NCBI GenBank assembly: GCA_964604145.1
Contig: CAZRXS010000017.1
Coordinates: forward strand, 1 to 24,939
Direction of reading: 5' to 3'
DNA: 24,939 nt
Origin: Gudongella sp964604145
Lineage (GTDB): Bacteria; Bacillota; Clostridia; Tissierellales; Tissierellaceae
The first letter of the stretch is position 1. Each line of letters starts with the position of its first letter. A model generated the notes under the pieces. It saw nothing but the letters and a program-made list of their open reading frames with translations, did no database searches and was not told the origin of the DNA. A program made the position numbers and the translations under genes. Positions 21,904-24,939 of the stretch are shown piece by piece.

Positions 21904-24270
21904 TTGGTAGATCATGAAAACTTAACAAAAAGGATAGAAATATATGCTAAAACTACATTTGGAACTGAGTTTAAAGCTCTTTTAGATACTGAAAAATATA
22001 TTGCGCTTTCAAAAGCTTTAATGGAGTCTGTGCTACCACTCTGGGAAGAGTCGCGAGAAGAGTCGAATAAAAACAGAAGAGCATTCTATTTTTCATCAGA
22101 ATATCTAATGGGAAGATTTTTAGATAATAACCTAATTGGAATGGGGGCAAAAGAAAAAGTAGTTGAAATATTAAAATCAGAAGGAATAGATTACAGTGAT
22201 ATAGAAGAATCAGAAGAAGATCCAGCACTTGGAAATGGAGGATTAGGGAGACTTGCAGCTTGTTTTTTAGATTCTGCAGCAACTTTAGGGTATCCATTGG
22301 ATGGATATGGAATAAGATATGACTTTGGCTTATTTAAGCAAAAATTTGTAGATGGAGAACAAGTAGAAAAAGCTGATAACTGGACTAAATACGGAGATCC
22401 TTGGGGAATTAGAAAGGTTAGTGAAACTGTAAGAGTTACTTTTAGAGATGGCGAAATAAATGCAGTTCCATACGATTATCCAGTTATTGGATATAATCAT
22501 AAATTGATTAACACCCTAAGATTATGGTCAGCTGAACCTTTAGTAGAGTTTGACTTCCAAGCCTTTAATAACCAGCAGTATGCATTGGCAGTTAGGGAAA
22601 AAAATCAGGCAGAAAATATAGCAAAGGTCTTATACCCAAATGATTCATATGAGGAAGGTAAAAAGCTTAGATTAAAACAACAGTACTTTTTTGTTTCAGC
22701 GTCATTACAGGATATTGTAAGGAATTATAAAAAAGATCATTCTGACTTTAATAATTTCCACAAATTGTTTTCAATTCAATTAAATGACACGCACCCAGCA
22801 GTTGCAATACCTGAATTAATGAGAATCTTAGTCCATGTAGAAGGAGTAGGATTTGAAGATGCTTGGGAGATTGTAAAAAAGACTTTTGGATATACTAACC
22901 ATACTTTGTTGGCAGAGGCGCTAGAGGTATGGCCAGTTAGATACTATGAAGAATTGATTCCTAGAATGTATGAAATAATCCAAAAAATTAATTCAATGCT
23001 TTTAATAGAATTAAAGCATATGGGAATTAATGAGAGTGAGTTTTATAAGTATGAGATAATTCACAATGGAAATATTAGGATGGCGTTTTTGTCAATTTAT
23101 GGTTCAAAATCTGTAAATGGAGTTGCAAGATTACACACTAATCTTTTAACAAACCAAGAACTAAAGGATTGGTATAAGATTTATCCAGAGAAGTTTAACA
23201 ATAAAACCAATGGAATTACTCAAAGAAGATGGTTACTACAATCAAATCCAGAGCTATCTGAGTTTATAACAGAATTACTGGGAAGCGATAAATGGATAAC
23301 TAAACTAGATGAACTTAAGGGTTTGGAAAAATATTCGGAAGACAAAGAAGTTTTAAAAAGATTTTTAGAAATAAAAAAGCTAAAAAAAGAACAATTAAGC
23401 AAGTATATCTTAGAAGTTGAAGGAATAAAAATTGATTCAGATTCTATTTTCGATATACAAATTAAAAGAATTCACGAGTATAAAAGACAACTTCTAAATG
23501 CTCTACATATAATGTACCTATACTTTGAACTTAAAGAAAACCCAGATTTAGATATCACACCCAGAACATTTATATTTGGAGGGAAAGCTGCTCCAGGATA
23601 CTTTAGAGCTAAAGGGATAATAAGGTTTATAAATGATATAGCAGAATTAATTAACAATGATAAGTCTGTAAATAATAAAATAAAAGTAGTTTTTGTTCAA
23701 AATTATAGAGTTTCATATGCTGAGAAGTTATTTCCAGCGGCAGATATATCTGAACAAATCTCCACAGCGGGAAAAGAAGCATCTGGAACTGGCAATATGA
23801 AGTTTATGCTAAACGGAGCACCCACAATTGGAACCTATGATGGAGCCAATATAGAAATAGTAGAAGAAGCAGGAGAAGAAAACAACTTTATATTTGGCTT
23901 AAAAGTTGAAGATATAAACTTAATCTATGATAGCTATAATCCAGAGATGGAATATTATAACAATCCAAAACTTAAAAGAGTGATGGATACGTTGGTAGAT
24001 GGAACTTTTAGTGATCATGATGGAGCCTATAAAGATCTATTTAATTCTATAATATTTGGAACGCCTTGGCATAGGGCTGACAACTACTTTATTCTAAAGG
24101 ACTTTGAAAGCTATAGACTTGCTCAAGAAGCTGTGGATACGGCTTATAGAGATAAATATTTATGGGCCAAGAAATGTTGGCTAAATCTAGCAAATTCTGG
24201 AAAATTTAGCTCAGATAGAACAATTATAGAATATGCAAATGATATCTGGAAAATCGACACCATTGTATAG
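21904..24270 (+). CDS. glgP: Glycogen/maltodextrin phosphorylase
   Basis: 788 aa GT35 phosphorylase, releasing glucose 1-phosphate from alpha-1,4-glucans. Start is TTG at 21904, set by AGGAGGG (21891-21897) inside the last codons of malQ; the nearby ATG is out of frame. Motifs: EDPALGNGGLGRLAACFLDS near the N-terminus, QLNDTHPAVAIPELMRIL, NHTLLAEALEVWP, GGKAAPGYFRAKGIIRFI, and the PLP site EASGTGNMKFMLNG with K633. The malQ-glgP pair suggests degradation of stored or imported glucans; no synthesis genes (glgA, glgC) are in view. A hairpin follows. Confidence 0.96.
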   Translation: MVDHENLTKRIEIYAKTTFGTEFKALLDTEKYIALSKALMESVLPLWEESREESNKNRRAFYFSSEYLMGRFLDNNLIGMGAKEKVVEILKSEGIDYSDIEESEEDPALGNGGLGRLAACFLDSAATLGYPLDGYGIRYDFGLFKQKFVDGEQVEKADNWTKYGDPWGIRKVSETVRVTFRDGEINAVPYDYPVIGYNHKLINTLRLWSAEPLVEFDFQAFNNQQYALAVREKNQAENIAKVLYPNDSYEEGKKLRLKQQYFFVSASLQDIVRNYKKDHSDFNNFHKLFSIQLNDTHPAVAIPELMRILVHVEGVGFEDAWEIVKKTFGYTNHTLLAEALEVWPVRYYEELIPRMYEIIQKINSMLLIELKHMGINESEFYKYEIIHNGNIRMAFLSIYGSKSVNGVARLHTNLLTNQELKDWYKIYPEKFNNKTNGITQRRWLLQSNPELSEFITELLGSDKWITKLDELKGLEKYSEDKEVLKRFLEIKKLKKEQLSKYILEVEGIKIDSDSIFDIQIKRIHEYKRQLLNALHIMYLYFELKENPDLDITPRTFIFGGKAAPGYFRAKGIIRFINDIAELINNDKSVNNKIKVVFVQNYRVSYAEKLFPAADISEQISTAGKEASGTGNMKFMLNGAPTIGTYDGANIEIVEEAGEENNFIFGLKVEDINLIYDSYNPEMEYYNNPKLKRVMDTLVDGTFSDHDGAYKDLFNSIIFGTPWHRADNYFILKDFESYRLAQEAVDTAYRDKYLWAKKCWLNLANSGKFSSDRTIIEYANDIWKIDTIV

Positions 24271-24300
24271 TTAAGGGAGGCTTTGCCTTTCTTAACATTA
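24270..24300 (+). terminator. Hairpin terminator after glgP
   Basis: A 12-bp stem GTTAAGGGAGGC (24270-24281) with GCCTTTCTTAAC (24285-24296), two G-U pairs and a TTT loop, beginning at the last base of the glgP stop. The tail ATTATATTAT is T-rich but interrupted, so efficiency may be moderate. Confidence 0.65.
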
Positions 24301-24347
24301 TATTATGAAACTATGCAAACGTATTTATAAATTGCGAGGGGATGTAT

Positions 24348-24479
24348 ATGAAAAAGAAAATTTTTGTAATATTATTTTTAGTTTTAGCCATAACACTAAC
24401 AGCTTGTTCACCCAACACACCAACAGAGCCTGATAAGCCACAAGAAGAATTGGAAGAGTATAGAGATAGGCCTGGCTGA
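24348..24479 (+). CDS. Small lipoprotein, 43 aa
   Basis: A signal peptide of lipoprotein type, MKKK followed by a hydrophobic core, ends in the lipobox LTAC with C20 as the lipidated residue. The mature part is only 24 residues (CSPNTPTEPDKPQEELEEYR then DRPG), acidic and proline-rich, without a recognisable domain. GAGGGG at 24336-24341 gives 6-base spacing for the ATG at 24348; an in-frame ATG at 24342 is too close to that site. It ends in tandem stops TGA TAA. Either a genuine small membrane-anchored peptide or a remnant of a longer lipoprotein; nothing downstream continues the frame. Confidence 0.65.
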   Translation: MKKKIFVILFLVLAITLTACSPNTPTEPDKPQEELEEYRDRPG

Positions 24480-24492
24480 TAAGAACAATATA

Positions 24493-24513
24493 ATCGAAAC
24501 AGTATGTTTCGAT
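24493..24513. other. Perfect hairpin downstream of the small lipoprotein
   Basis: Arms ATCGAAACA and TGTTTCGAT, 9 bp, GTA loop. No T-run follows on the plus strand (AGACTTGAG), so it is a stable 3' hairpin or operator rather than a clear terminator. The rest of 24480-24655 is AT-rich with a 12-bp palindrome AGAATATATTCT (24597-24608) and no gene I can support. Confidence 0.45.
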
Positions 24514-24655
24514 AGACTTGAGTTGTTTATACATTTGAATTGTTGATCCAAATAAAATATCAAGATCTTTAACCAGAATACATCGCATATATTAACAGAA
24601 TATATTCTAAAATCTAATTAATTACCCCTTTATTTGACTAATAGAGTGAATTTAG

Positions 24656-24684
24656 TTGATAACTAGAAGGATAAGTGGTAATAT
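24656..24684 (+). promoter_or_regulatory. Promoter of the window-edge gene
   Basis: TTGATA (24656-24661) and TAATAT (24679-24684) with a 17-base spacer, about 46 bases before the start codon at 24731. A small dyad TGATTATCA lies in the leader just after it. Confidence 0.6.
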
Positions 24685-24730
24685 TTACTTATGGTGATTA
24701 TCATCAAATACATATAATGTGAGGGATAAT

Positions 24731-24939
24731 ATGGATTACAAACTCATAGAAGATAATTTGAAAAAAATTAACGCTGTTGTATCTAGTAAAATTGTATTCA
24801 GTGAGAATAACAGGATTGATGAAATCCATATTGTGTCAAATGGGCACAGGGGACCCAAGCAAATTGCTAGGGATATACAGTCAGTTCTTTTAGCTACATA
24901 TGATGTAGATGTTGATCATAAAAAAATAAGTATTGCTCA
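24731..24939 (+). CDS. Unrecognised conserved-looking protein, 5' part only
   Basis: The first 69 codons of a gene that runs off the window. GAGGG (24721-24725) lies 5 bases before the ATG. The protein starts MDYKLIEDNLKKINAVVSSK and continues with RIDEIHIVSNGHRGPKQIAR, then a stretch ending DVDVDHKKISIA. The alternating hydrophobic pattern suggests an alpha/beta fold; there is no signal peptide or membrane segment. The HRGPKQIARDI and VDHKKISIA blocks look like conserved motifs, but I cannot name the family or a function. Confidence 0.7.
   Translation, partial: MDYKLIEDNLKKINAVVSSKIVFSENNRIDEIHIVSNGHRGPKQIARDIQSVLLATYDVDVDHKKISIA

Noticed and set aside
24477..24482. TGA followed by TAA at the end of the small lipoprotein as a third selenocysteine codon
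   Set aside because: The TAA comes immediately after, so readthrough would add only one residue; no homology supports a Cys there.
24325..24588. 87-codon minus-strand frame across the lipoprotein gene
   Set aside because: Hydrophobic antisense of the signal peptide, no ribosome site, no family resemblance.
1..24939. Global reassignment of UGA to Trp or Cys
   Set aside because: psuK ends with TGA overlapping the psuG start, tryptophans are encoded by TGG, and ordinary TGT/TGC cysteines are common.
1..24939. CRISPR array, insertion sequence, prophage or integron
   Set aside because: No regularly spaced repeats, transposase, integrase or att-type duplications seen.

Overview
The window is AT-rich bacterial DNA that reads as a low-GC Firmicute, most likely an anaerobe of the Clostridia/Tissierellia kind. 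Pointers are the strong GGAGG-type ribosome sites, ferritin-like, OYE-like and L-cysteine desulfidase genes, sigma-54 control of amino-acid breakdown, and two genes that appear to use UGA as selenocysteine. No mobile element, phage gene, CRISPR array or rRNA is visible. The species assignment is inference only.

Region 1 (1-8.3 kb, minus strand): a pyruvate dehydrogenase operon (pdhA-pdhB-pdhC-lpdA), a pseudouridine catabolism pair (psuK-psuG), mnmA for tRNA thiolation, and a tRNA-Ala(GGC) with its own promoter and terminator. Region 2 (8.4-13.9 kb): an AI-2E-type permease convergent with a YitT-type membrane protein, then an Old Yellow Enzyme homologue, a ferritin-like diiron protein, a thioredoxin-fold protein, a CBS-pair protein and a TspO/YtaB-like membrane protein.

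Region 3 (13.9-19 kb) is the most interesting. A membrane J-domain protein is followed by an O6-alkylguanine-DNA methyltransferase whose active-site cysteine codon is an in-frame UGA (P-U-H-R-V). The full-length protein continues in frame after it, and a SECIS-like hairpin follows the UGA. Next comes an L-cysteine desulfidase gene with an excellent sigma-54 promoter. It is divergent from a sigma-54 activator, and two near-palindromic candidate activator sites lie between them (a CdsB/CdsR-like pair). Convergent with the activator is a MerT-like three-helix membrane protein in which the second cysteine of the metal-binding CC pair is again UGA, also followed by a SECIS-like hairpin. Two independent UGA-for-essential-Cys replacements in under 4 kb, while UGA also ends an ordinary gene (psuK), argue for selenocysteine rather than error or code change.

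Region 4 (19-25 kb, plus strand): a baeRF-type release-factor-like protein, an alpha-glucan utilisation pair (malQ-glgP), a 43-residue lipoprotein, and the start of an unrecognised conserved protein cut by the window edge.
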